A model generated the notes under the pieces. The model made no database searches. It was given only the letters and a program-made list of their open reading frames with translations, and was not told the DNA's origin. Source: Candidatus Fokinia solitaria (GTDB lineage: Bacteria > Pseudomonadota > Alphaproteobacteria > Rickettsiales > Midichloriaceae). From it: 54,658 bases of DNA. Position numbers and translations under genes: made by a program. Below, one piece after another: positions 17,438 to 25,424 of this stretch (its first letter is position 1; the number at the start of each line of letters is the position of its first letter). The DNA is taken from the NCBI GenBank assembly GCA_943325105.2, contig CALPOD020000007.1:1-54658 (forward strand), in the 5' to 3' direction.

Positions 17438-17521
17438 GCGGATGTGGCGAAATGGCAGACGCGCTAGGTTTAGGTCCTAGTGCCGCGAGGCGTGGGGGTT
17501 CAAGTCCCTCCATCCGCACCA
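17438..17521 (+). tRNA. tRNA-Leu (TAG)
   Basis: Acceptor GCGGATG pairs with CATCCGC; the anticodon stem CTAGG/CCTAG holds loop TTTAGGT (anticodon TAG); a long class II variable arm (TGCCGCGAGGCG) and T arm with GTTCAAG follow; CCA is encoded. The last 22 bases are also the antisense of the recN 3' end. Confidence 0.95.
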
Positions 17522-19050
17522 CAACACTCTTCAATCAATTTTTTAGCTGCTGATATTGACTCTTGAGTTATTTTATTACCAGATATCATTCGACCAATTT
17601 CCTCAACTCTCTGGCGTTTAGAAAGCGCTTTTATATTAGATTTCCCATCCTCTTTACTAACTAAAATATGGCTATGTCCATGTGCTGCTACTTGAGCCTG
17701 ATGAGTCACAACTATTATCTGTCCAAGACGTGATAAACTTTCTAACTTACTACCTATTTTATATGCTGTAGATCCTCCAATCCCTATATCTATCTCATCA
17801 AAAAGAATTGGTATTTCAAGATTAGCAGTAGCGATTTTTATTGCTAGTAGAAGCCTTGACATCTCACCGCCAGAAAGACTTCTTTTCTTATTCGAATGAC
17901 AAAGAATTGATAGTTTAATACTTACAGTACCAAACTCACTCCATTTACAATCATTTAGTAAGAATTCAACTTTTATGTCAGACATCATGATTTCATCTAA
18001 CACATCTGCAATTTTTGAATTTAAATGTTTACAGGCATTATCTCTAGCTATATTAAATTTATCTGAGATATCAGTAAAATCTTTCTGAATAATATTTAAC
18101 TCTTTATTGAGAGTATTTTTCTTTACTTCTAAGTTCAGAGCTGTATCAAGCTTTTGTCTGTACTCATTAGAGAAATCAAGTAATTTACTTGTGTTTATTC
18201 TATATTTTTTCGCAACTTCTCTAAGTTTGCTTAGCTTTTTATCAATTGATTCTATTCTCTCCTCATTTGAATCTGATATTCCTATTATATCAATGATTGA
18301 TTCTTCAACATCTTTTAATTCTTGATTAATTGAGTCTACTCTTTTCTGCAGTTCAATTATCTTTGGACTATCTGAATTGAGATATTTGACCAAAGTGCTT
18401 GTATGGGATGTTATTTTCCCATCACTAAATACCTTCATAGCCTTTTGTAATGACTCGTGGGATTTATATATCTCTATTTGCTCTCTTCTTTCAGCCACCA
18501 GCTTCTCCTCATCATTTCCTGTGAGTTGTAAGGCTTCAATTTCATCTACAACAAATCTGATGTATTCTATATCCTCATTACATAACTCCTGAAGTCCATT
18601 TATTTCATCTTGAATTGCTTTAAATGACAAAAACTTATCTTTTAAATGATTTAATAAATTCTGCTCATTTATCATAGAATCAATAACTTCCCTAAAATCA
18701 TCATCAATAGAGAAAGACAATCTATTATCCTGCCTACAAATTGTTATGAGAGAGCTACAAAAATTCAATATGTTTTTTTTAGGAACTTTATTCCCATTCA
18801 GAAAAAAAGTTGACTTCCCCTGTGCATTACTTTCTCTTGAAACTTCATGATCATTAAACTCAAGCTTCACAACAACATTACAAATGTCTTTAGTGCGTTT
18901 ATTTTCAATTCCTAAACACCAACAGATAGCATCTATAATGGTTGATTTACCTGCGCCACTTTCACCTGAAATAACAGTCAGCCCTTTCTTAAAATCAAGT
19001 TGTAGACTTTGTATTATCAAAAAATTCTTTATAAGAATCGATTTCAACAT
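17500..19050 (-). CDS. recN: DNA repair protein RecN
   Basis: A 516-residue SMC-like ATPase involved in double-strand break repair. Walker A is GESGAGKST (Lys35); about 250 residues of coiled coil occupy the middle; the signature KRSLSGGEMSRLLLAIK and Walker B ILFDEIDIGIGGSTA lie in the C-terminal half, then VVTHQAQVAAHGHSH. E. coli RecN has 553 residues, so this is slightly short. The family ends shortly after the helix seen here as ESISAAKKLIEE; the last six residues, GADGGT, and the TGA stop are antisense to the tRNA-Leu gene, with the stop read from the antisense of the T-loop. Confidence 0.94.
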   Translation of the reverse strand: MLKSILIKNFLIIQSLQLDFKKGLTVISGESGAGKSTIIDAICWCLGIENKRTKDICNVVVKLEFNDHEVSRESNAQGKSTFFLNGNKVPKKNILNFCSSLITICRQDNRLSFSIDDDFREVIDSMINEQNLLNHLKDKFLSFKAIQDEINGLQELCNEDIEYIRFVVDEIEALQLTGNDEEKLVAERREQIEIYKSHESLQKAMKVFSDGKITSHTSTLVKYLNSDSPKIIELQKRVDSINQELKDVEESIIDIIGISDSNEERIESIDKKLSKLREVAKKYRINTSKLLDFSNEYRQKLDTALNLEVKKNTLNKELNIIQKDFTDISDKFNIARDNACKHLNSKIADVLDEIMMSDIKVEFLLNDCKWSEFGTVSIKLSILCHSNKKRSLSGGEMSRLLLAIKIATANLEIPILFDEIDIGIGGSTAYKIGSKLESLSRLGQIIVVTHQAQVAAHGHSHILVSKEDGKSNIKALSKRQRVEEIGRMISGNKITQESISAAKKLIEECCGADGGT

Positions 19051-19127
19051 CTTTTAATAAAAAACAGTATAATTAGAATTCTTTTGTTAACACAACAATA
19101 CTACATCTTAAAGAACCTTTTTCATAA

Positions 19128-19373
19128 TTACTGATTTTTGAAAAATTTATCGACTTTCATCTGCACATAATTTGGCTCCATCTCAGCTAAGATACATGTT
19201 TCTATAAATGTATTATCTTTCCTTTCATTTAACCATTTTTTAGCTTGAGTTCTATGGCATAGCGCTCTCTTACTCCGAGACTTATTTGTTGCATCTACAA
19301 CTGCTTGCATGATAACTGCTCTCCATAAACTTCTAACATTAGTTGTTTGATGATTTTTATTTTTATGTTTCAT
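19128..19373 (-). CDS. Small basic hypothetical protein
   Basis: 81 residues, strongly basic at the N terminus (MKHKNKNHQTTN), then SLWRAVIMQAVVDA, RAKKWLNE-like text (AKKWLNERKDNTFIETCILAEM) and EPNYVQMKVDKF. The pattern LW..V..QA..D.......A..WL.....F...C..A...P..V is one I associate with small phage and alphaproteobacterial proteins of unknown role, perhaps DNA-binding; I cannot name the family. It is 77 bases upstream of recN on the same strand. The coding nature is supported by the pattern and composition; function is unknown. Confidence 0.65.
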   Translation of the reverse strand: MKHKNKNHQTTNVRSLWRAVIMQAVVDATNKSRSKRALCHRTQAKKWLNERKDNTFIETCILAEMEPNYVQMKVDKFFKNQ

Positions 19374-19586
19374 ATTTTTCTATTTGATTGATATATTTTA
19401 TCCTTACACAAACATATTATATGCATAAAACAACAGTAGTCTCAAGTACTATATAACGCAAAAATTTTATTGAAAAAGCGTTAAAATAGTATTAAAGTTT
19501 AAGTATAGCTAAGTTATATAATTTAACAACTTAATATGTAAATTTTAACTACACTAAAGAAAAATTAATTGAAAAATACTCACATA

Positions 19587-20309
19587 TTATTGCACCCTAG
19601 ACGTGTAATATGCAACTATATCTCTATTAACTTCAAAAAACTCTCCAGCTCTCAAATTACCTAACTTAAATTCTCCATATTGAGTTCTAATAAGTCTTGA
19701 GACTTGCATATCAAAATTTTCGAAAATTTTTCTGATTTCACGATTTTTTCCTTCTTGTAAAACCATTGTGAACCATTTTTCATCATCTTGTCTAATATCG
19801 ATATTTTTATAATGAATACCATCTATGGTAATACCATCTCTAATCATATTTAGATCATTATTGGTCATATAAGACCTAAAAACCTTACATTTATAAACTC
19901 TTTTTATATGATTTTGTGGTAATTCAAAAAACCTTGATAAGGAACCATTGTTTGTAAGTAGAATCAATCCCTCTGTTTTGTAATCCAAACGCCCAACACT
20001 TAATACATTTGACATTTCCCTGGGTAAAATTGAGAAAATTGTCATACGCCCTTGTGGGTCTTTTCTTGATGTTATAACTTCCTTCGGTTTATGAAAAACC
20101 CACATTTTAGTTTGTTCAATAACCACGTCTTTCTTCAACCACTTTGATATATCTACGCCATCAACAACTACCTTGTCTGATTCATTTACAAATGTTACAC
20201 AGCTATTAATAACTTCATCATTCACTTTGACTAAACCTCTAAGTATTATATTTTCTGCTTCTCTCCTTGATGCAATGCCGCTGATTGCTATAAGTTTACC
20301 TAATCTCAT
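19587..20309 (-). CDS. rluB: RsuA/RluB-family rRNA pseudouridine synthase
   Basis: A 240-residue enzyme that isomerises a uridine in rRNA. The N-terminal S4 RNA-binding domain covers about residues 1-60 (MRLGKLIAISGIASRREAENII). The catalytic domain has WVFHKPKEVITSRKDPQGR and GRLDYKTEGLILLTNNG, whose Asp is the nucleophile, then KRVYKCKV and GKNREIRKIFENF. RluB (23S, position 2605) is the commonest member in alphaproteobacteria; RsuA or RluE/F cannot be excluded from sequence alone. It is divergent from the GNAT gene. Confidence 0.88.
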   Translation of the reverse strand: MRLGKLIAISGIASRREAENIILRGLVKVNDEVINSCVTFVNESDKVVVDGVDISKWLKKDVVIEQTKMWVFHKPKEVITSRKDPQGRMTIFSILPREMSNVLSVGRLDYKTEGLILLTNNGSLSRFFELPQNHIKRVYKCKVFRSYMTNNDLNMIRDGITIDGIHYKNIDIRQDDEKWFTMVLQEGKNREIRKIFENFDMQVSRLIRTQYGEFKLGNLRAGEFFEVNRDIVAYYTSRVQ

Positions 20310-20427
20310 TATTTTTATTTATTTATTTTTTAATATTTTTGTAACATTTATATGATATAAAATCACTTATAATCAAAAAATAAAATAAAAAATCATAATG
20401 ATCAGATAAAATCAATGTGAAGTGCAT

Positions 20428-21042
20428 ATGCAGATCTCAATGGAGAGTGAAAAGCTTGAGGTAAAGCTTCTGAAAGTTTATCAGCACATAATAATTGCAG
20501 AGAAGTTTTTTCTTAGACCAACTTTTCCTGAAGATTACAAAGCTTTTTTACCTCTTTATAAAGACAAAGTGCAGATGCAATATTTTGGTACTGGTAGGAC
20601 TTTCACTGAAAATGAGGTTAAGCAATTAATAGCTGGAAATGCAGCAGCTAATAAATGGCCTGTCTTAAATTCAATGAGGGCAGAGGAAAGATTTTTTTGG
20701 ACTGGAATCAACAGAGAAGGTATTGGAGGTAGGGTTTGTATTGTCTTCAAAAAAGGTCAAAGTGACAAAGAGATTTTCGGTTGTAAAGTACAACAAAAAA
20801 AAGGAATTGCAGTAGAAGGTTCTCAAGCTGTTATAGATTATGTCTATGAAAAGTGTGGTGGAAGTTTTTTTGCTACAGTACATCCTGAGAATAAAAGAAC
20901 AGTCAAAGTCATCGAAAACCTAGGTTTTAAACAATATAGAAAAAATGTTCCACGATATGAAACTGTTAGGGATTATTATGAGTGGAAAAATGTAGTAAAA
21001 AATAATGATGAAAAAAAGCCATGGATGGAAAGCTTTTGCTAA
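20428..21042 (+). CDS. GNAT-like acetyltransferase
   Basis: 204 residues from the ATG at 20428, which has GTGAAG five bases upstream; a GTG two codons earlier is an alternative. The N-terminal half reads like RimJ/RimL-type acetyltransferases (EKFFLRPTFPEDYKAFLPLY, then KVQMQYFGTGRTFTENEV), and the C-terminal FATVHPENKRTVKVIENLGFKQYRK is the typical acetyltransferase end with NxxS/T-xxVxExxGF. The glycine loop of motif A is poorly conserved (GIAVEGSQAVIDYVYE). Substrate unknown. It faces the E2 gene with 7 bases between stops. Confidence 0.72.
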   Translation: MQISMESEKLEVKLLKVYQHIIIAEKFFLRPTFPEDYKAFLPLYKDKVQMQYFGTGRTFTENEVKQLIAGNAAANKWPVLNSMRAEERFFWTGINREGIGGRVCIVFKKGQSDKEIFGCKVQQKKGIAVEGSQAVIDYVYEKCGGSFFATVHPENKRTVKVIENLGFKQYRKNVPRYETVRDYYEWKNVVKNNDEKKPWMESFC

Positions 21043-21050
21043 CCTTCCAT
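21011..21050 (-). terminator. Possible terminator of the E2 gene
   Basis: On the minus strand just after the pdhC stop, ATGGAA and TTCCAT (21045-21050 and 21025-21030) form a 6-bp stem with extra AGC/GCT pairing inside, followed after 7 bases by T7. The gap between stem and T-run is longer than ideal. It lies within the end of the convergent acetyltransferase gene. Confidence 0.3.
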
Positions 21051-22273
21051 TAAATCAGAGATAAAGGATTCTCAAGGTGTGATTTGATTTTATTTATAAA
21101 CTCTGCTGCAAGTGCTCCATCAACAACTCTATGATCACATGAAATACCTATTGTCATAATGCTTGCAATTTTAATTTCATCATTTACGACGATCGGTTTT
21201 TTACTTATCCCACCAACAGATAATATACAAGATTGAGGTGGGTTGATGATAGCTAAAAATGAATCTATTGAGTACATACCTAAATTAGATATGCTGATGC
21301 TACCACCTTGGAATTCATCTGGTCTGAGTTTGCCTTCCTTTGCTTTTTTAACGAGAGATTTTACTTCATCTGATATCACGCTTAATGATTTATTATTAGC
21401 ATTACGAACGATAGGTGTTATCAAACCATCATCCAATGCAACTGCAACAGATATATCAACGCTATTGTATTGAATAATTTTATCATTTGCCCAAGATGCA
21501 TTTACAGCTGGCATCATGCTAAGTGATAAACCTGTCGCCCTTAATATCATATCATTTACAGATATTTTCTTTGTAGATGATACTTGTGCGAAGTTGTGAT
21601 TTATTTCCTCCCTTAGCTGAACTAATTTCGTTACATTGCAATCAACCATTAAATAAAAGTGTGGGACAGTTGTTTTAGATTCTACGAGTCTTTGTGCTAT
21701 GACTTTTCTCATGATACTAAGTTCTACTGAAGTAGATTCTGTAGTAACTTGAGGTATCTCATGAGCAATTTTTTCTGCTTTCACTAGTGTTTTCTTAGCA
21801 CCTAGGACATCATCTTTAACAATTCTACCATAAGGTCCACTACCAGTTAGCTTTGATAGATCAACATCATTCTGAGAGGCAATTTTCTTTGCTAATGGTG
21901 AAGCGAATACTCTCTTATCATCTTTTTGGATTGATTGAATTGCTTGAGAGATTTCACTTGCAACTTCTATTGTTTCTGAAACTTTAATTTCAGTTGGTTG
22001 ATATGAATTTATGCATTCTTGTATATCTTCACCTTCTTCTGCAAGGATTGCTATAACTGAATTTACTTTTACTCCATGAGAGTTTTCAGGTACTAAAATT
22101 TTAGCAATTATACCGCTATCAACTGCTTCAAACTCCATAGTTGCTTTATCAGTTTCAATTTCTGCCATGACATCTCCTGGATTTACATGATCACCTTCTT
22201 TCTTTATCCACTTTCCAAGAGTACCTTCTGTCATTGTCGGTGATAGAGCAGGCATTAGTAGTTGAATTGGCAT
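21050..22273 (-). CDS. pdhC: Pyruvate dehydrogenase E2, dihydrolipoamide acetyltransferase
   Basis: The 407-residue E2 core of the pyruvate dehydrogenase complex. There is one lipoyl domain with ETDKATMEFE (lipoyl-lysine Lys43), a peripheral-subunit-binding domain near residues 125-165 (FASPLAKKIASQNDVDLSKL, GSGPYGRIVKDDV) and the catalytic domain ending in CDHRVVDGALAAEF, the HxxxDG active site. LMPALSPTMTEG is characteristic of alphaproteobacterial and mitochondrial pyruvate E2 rather than SucB. Lysine 43 would be lipoylated by LipB and LipA, both encoded in this window. E1 and E3 genes are not adjacent, as is usual in Rickettsiales. Confidence 0.93.
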   Translation of the reverse strand: MPIQLLMPALSPTMTEGTLGKWIKKEGDHVNPGDVMAEIETDKATMEFEAVDSGIIAKILVPENSHGVKVNSVIAILAEEGEDIQECINSYQPTEIKVSETIEVASEISQAIQSIQKDDKRVFASPLAKKIASQNDVDLSKLTGSGPYGRIVKDDVLGAKKTLVKAEKIAHEIPQVTTESTSVELSIMRKVIAQRLVESKTTVPHFYLMVDCNVTKLVQLREEINHNFAQVSSTKKISVNDMILRATGLSLSMMPAVNASWANDKIIQYNSVDISVAVALDDGLITPIVRNANNKSLSVISDEVKSLVKKAKEGKLRPDEFQGGSISISNLGMYSIDSFLAIINPPQSCILSVGGISKKPIVVNDEIKIASIMTIGISCDHRVVDGALAAEFINKIKSHLENPLSLI

Positions 22274-22358
22274 AAAACATTTATTTTGAATAAATAATAA
22301 TAGATGATAATACTACATTTTTTTTAATCACACTAGTATCAACTGTTTACTTCAAATT

Positions 22359-23501
22359 TTAATTATTACTGTGTCTGATACGCAATAGAAGAGCTCCATA
22401 TAAACATGATGCGATTGACCCTATGATAATCCCAGCTTTTGCCTCAACTAGTTCTAAACTATTCTGATCAAATGCTAAAGATGCTACGAATAAACTCATA
22501 GTAAATCCTATGCCACATAGTATAGAAGCAATATATGCATCAGTGAAAGTTGATTGATTTGGCATTGATGCAATCTTAGATTTCACTAATAAAAAGAAAC
22601 TTCCGAATATTCCTATTTGCTTTCCAAAAAACAGACCTAAGAAAACACCTGAAATAACTGGATTTGCAAGACTATTTAATTCAAAACTATTTAAAGATAT
22701 TCCTGAATTAAAAAATGCAAAGATTGGCATGATAAAATAAGCTACGAATTTCTGAATTGACTTTGCAAGCCTTTCTGCAGAATGCATCGGAATACAAAAT
22801 CCTAATATAACACCTGATACAGTTGTGTGAATTCCTGAGAAATGGAATAGAATAAGCATTATAATACCAATAAAAATATATGCCTTAAGGTTTTCAACAA
22901 ACATTTTATTTAAAATCCACAATATGGCGATACATAGTATGATTCCTATTATACAAACTAAATTTATTGTTTCTGTATAGAAAATCGCTATTGCTATAAC
23001 TGCTATAAGGTCATCAATTATCGCCAATGCAGTTACAAATATTCTGATTGATTGTGGGATTTTACTTGAGAACATTGACATCACAGCAACTGTAAATGCT
23101 ATGTCTGTAGCAGTCGGTATCGCCCATCCTACAACGTTTCCAGGTATTTTATGGTTCAAAGTAATATATATAATAAGTGGTGTGATGACTCCGAATACTG
23201 CACATAGGATTGGAAGTATTCTTTGAGATCTTGATGCAAGATGTCCTGATACCATCTCTTTTTTTATTTCAATACCTACAACGAGGAAAAAAATTGACAT
23301 CAGTATGTCGTTTACAACTAGATGCGCTGGTATGCTGATGATTTTACTGATATATTTTATCTCAAGATCCGCATGAATAATTGCATTGTATATACTTGCT
23401 GAGTCAGAATTAGAAAGAAAAATAGCGACTATTGTCCCAAGAACTAATAATAATCCTTTATCTAAGGCATCTCGAAAAAAAAGCAAAAATGGTCTAGACA
23501 T
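22359..23501 (-). CDS. nhaA: Na+/H+ antiporter NhaA
   Basis: A 380-residue inner-membrane protein with about 12 hydrophobic segments. Diagnostic NhaA motifs are FFLVVGIEIKKEMVSGHL, WAIPTATDIAFTVAVMS (the unwound TM4 region) and ALAIIDDLIAVI, whose two Asp residues bind Na+ and H+. It exchanges sodium for protons to control pH and sodium. Length is close to E. coli NhaA (388). It is divergent from the PAP2 gene with only 33 bases between the starts, so the promoters must overlap. Confidence 0.95.
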   Translation of the reverse strand: MSRPFLLFFRDALDKGLLLVLGTIVAIFLSNSDSASIYNAIIHADLEIKYISKIISIPAHLVVNDILMSIFFLVVGIEIKKEMVSGHLASRSQRILPILCAVFGVITPLIIYITLNHKIPGNVVGWAIPTATDIAFTVAVMSMFSSKIPQSIRIFVTALAIIDDLIAVIAIAIFYTETINLVCIIGIILCIAILWILNKMFVENLKAYIFIGIIMLILFHFSGIHTTVSGVILGFCIPMHSAERLAKSIQKFVAYFIMPIFAFFNSGISLNSFELNSLANPVISGVFLGLFFGKQIGIFGSFFLLVKSKIASMPNQSTFTDAYIASILCGIGFTMSLFVASLAFDQNSLELVEAKAGIIIGSIASCLYGALLLRIRHSNN

Positions 23502-23534
23502 TATCTATATAAAAAATTTACTATTTACAAAGTA

Positions 23535-24245
23535 ATGCAAGTTAACTATAAAAATCAAATTTTATCTAGTGTGCCCTGGATTTCTATCTCATCTTTCATA
23601 TTTTTTACACTCCTATTTTTAATTTATCCAACAATAGATATTAGTTTTTCGTCTTTATTTTTTTATAATAAGACATTTCCATTACAGATGGATAACAATA
23701 TTTTTATTGCAATCATAGATCGGTTGATTCAGTTTGGAGGAATGGCTTTATGGATAATATTCGTTGGTTACTTTGGAATAAAAGAACTCAAAACCAATGG
23801 ATTCAAAAACCTTTTCGGATTCGGAATGAAGCGAAAGTTAATTTATATTTCATCGGTTGGATTAATTGGTAGTGTTTCTATTGTTCGAATTATCAAGTGG
23901 CATATGATGAGGTGTAGGCCATCTTACATTGATGTTTTTGGAGGACCTGCAGATTTCACAAAGGTCTGGACTAGAAATGCTTCATTTTATCATGAGGAGT
24001 GTGTATCATTTGTTTCAGGACATTCAGCAACAGGTTTCTTACTTTTTAGCTTAGCTTTTTTATATCCGAAATCAGACCCAAGAAGAAAAAAATACATATT
24101 GTTGAGTATATTTGTTGGTAGTATTTTTGGATTTGTTAGGATTATACAAGGGCAACACTTCATCAGTGATGTTATATTTTCTGGCTATATTGTGTATTTT
24201 TCTGCTTTAATTTTAAGTTATTTTTTGAAACCTGATAGAAATTAA
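23535..24245 (+). CDS. PAP2-family membrane phosphatase (LpxE/PgpB-like)
   Basis: A 236-residue integral membrane protein with about six hydrophobic segments. The three PAP2 motifs are in order: KWHMMRCRP (KX6RP), SFVSGHSATGF (PSGH-like, catalytic His) and RIIQGQHFISDV (SRX5HX3D-like; Arg, His and Asp present). These enzymes remove phosphate from lipid A, undecaprenyl pyrophosphate or phosphatidylglycerol phosphate at the outer face of the inner membrane. The sequence does not decide which. The longer loop after the first motif, with YIDVFGGPADFTKV, resembles lipid A phosphatases. Confidence 0.85.
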   Translation: MQVNYKNQILSSVPWISISSFIFFTLLFLIYPTIDISFSSLFFYNKTFPLQMDNNIFIAIIDRLIQFGGMALWIIFVGYFGIKELKTNGFKNLFGFGMKRKLIYISSVGLIGSVSIVRIIKWHMMRCRPSYIDVFGGPADFTKVWTRNASFYHEECVSFVSGHSATGFLLFSLAFLYPKSDPRRKKYILLSIFVGSIFGFVRIIQGQHFISDVIFSGYIVYFSALILSYFLKPDRN

Positions 24246-24372
24246 ATTCTGTAATATATTTTTAATATATCTGCTGTATAGTACATACCAATAGAAACAA
24301 ATAATAATTACAACTAGGGCACTAATTAATGTTAATAAATGTATAAAGGGTACTGTTAGCCTTCTTGCATTA

Positions 24373-24687
24373 GTGGCTTTGGCGCCAGATAATAAACAAA
24401 ATCACAAAATAAATTGCGAAAATATTTATGCTGGCCTTGTATTAAATGTCTTTGATAACTACATAACTCAAAACATTACGGATAATAAGTACATACAATA
24501 TGGTGTAATACTTTTAACATCTGGGATCGCATCAAATTCGTCTAAAAATTTCACGTTTCCAAAAATATTCGCAGCTAGCTGTTTACTAAAGATGGTTACA
24601 GATGATTATGATACTCATGAAAATTCACCATTAAGCGAGCAAACAAAAGAACTAGAAGTACAATCTTCTACTGAAATTGAGGTTTAA
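24373..24687 (+). CDS. Hypothetical protein; start uncertain, possible signal peptide upstream
   Basis: 104 residues from a GTG at 24373. The same frame is open upstream to 24295 and encodes INVNKCIKGTVSLLALVALA immediately before the GTG, which looks like a signal peptide or membrane anchor (Lys-rich start, then hydrophobic). The only upstream initiators would be rare, such as ATT at 24325, which has AGGG five bases before it. The body has no motif I recognise (NIYAGLVLNVFDNYITQN, YIQYGVILLTSGIAS) and an acidic Ser/Thr/Glu-rich end. The end overlaps the convergent rppH by 20 bases, an unusually long overlap, which lowers confidence. Confidence 0.5.
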   Translation: MALAPDNKQNHKINCENIYAGLVLNVFDNYITQNITDNKYIQYGVILLTSGIASNSSKNFTFPKIFAASCLLKMVTDDYDTHENSPLSEQTKELEVQSSTEIEV

Positions 24688-25126
24688 AGATATCTATCAC
24701 TGTGTGATACATAGTTTTTTTAAATCCCACAACATTATCTACCAATTTGGAATGGTGAGACCACTCCCATTCTGAAAACTCTTGATCTTCCGTTTGTATG
24801 TTGATTTCATTATCATTACCTAAAAATTTGAGTAAAAACCAATGAATCCTCTGACCTATGTATTCACCTTTATAAATTTTTTCTGATAAATAGTGTGGGA
24901 AATCATAGTATAAAGGAAAATTGAGTCGAGAAATTATTTTGGAGTTATCAGTGCCAATTTCCTCTTTAAGTTCCCTATATAAACTTGTCTCAAAATCTTC
25001 ATCTTTTTCAATACCTCCTTGTGGCATTTGCAATCCAGATGAGAAATCCATTCTTCTTGCAACAAAGATTTTTTTATCATTATTTAAAATCATTGCACCA
25101 ACTCCGCGACGATATTTTGAGTTCAT
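24668..25126 (-). CDS. rppH: RNA pyrophosphohydrolase RppH (Nudix)
   Basis: A 152-residue Nudix hydrolase that removes pyrophosphate from the 5' end of mRNA and starts its decay. The N terminus YRRGVGAMILNNDKKIFVARR and the GLQMPQGGIEKDED segment are typical of RppH. The Nudix box GGIEKDEDFETSLYRELKEEIG is complete (GX5EX7REUXEEXGU). Its ATG overlaps the stop of the upstream YciI-like gene by 4 bases, so translation is probably coupled. pnp, another RNA-decay gene, is 4 kb away. Confidence 0.92.
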   Translation of the reverse strand: MNSKYRRGVGAMILNNDKKIFVARRMDFSSGLQMPQGGIEKDEDFETSLYRELKEEIGTDNSKIISRLNFPLYYDFPHYLSEKIYKGEYIGQRIHWFLLKFLGNDNEINIQTEDQEFSEWEWSHHSKLVDNVVGFKKTMYHTVIDIFKPQFQ

Positions 25127-25422
25127 TTATTTATGATGTCTTTTAAAATGATATTATATTTTGAAGGTGTAAATTCATGGATTGTATATTCAGCAAGATT
25201 TTGTTTATAAAATGGATCTAAATTAATGATTTCTTCAAGATTATTTTTACTTTCAGCAGATGCAATTATTACACCACCATCATTGGTGGTTTTTCTCCCT
25301 GAAACAATAAAGATGTTTTTTTCATAGTATTGATCCAGGAATTCCATGTGATCTGCCCTGTTTTTGTCTATAATCTCTAAGGATTTTATGTACCTTAATA
25401 TGATTATAAACAAGTTTTTCAT
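25123..25422 (-). CDS. YciI-like protein
   Basis: 99 residues of the YciI/YCII dimeric alpha+beta barrel family: an opening beta strand (NLFIIILRYIKS), then RADHMEFLDQYYEKNIFIVSGRKTTNDGGVIIA, which matches the family's H-x(4-6)-L...G-x(2)-l-x-sGp pattern with its His, and LDPFYKQNLAEYTIHEF at the C terminus. Most members have no known function. It lies 2 bases after infB and overlaps rppH (ATGA), so it sits in the middle of a three-gene transcription unit. Confidence 0.8.
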   Translation of the reverse strand: MKNLFIIILRYIKSLEIIDKNRADHMEFLDQYYEKNIFIVSGRKTTNDGGVIIASAESKNNLEEIINLDPFYKQNLAEYTIHEFTPSKYNIILKDIINK

Positions 25423-25424
25423 TT

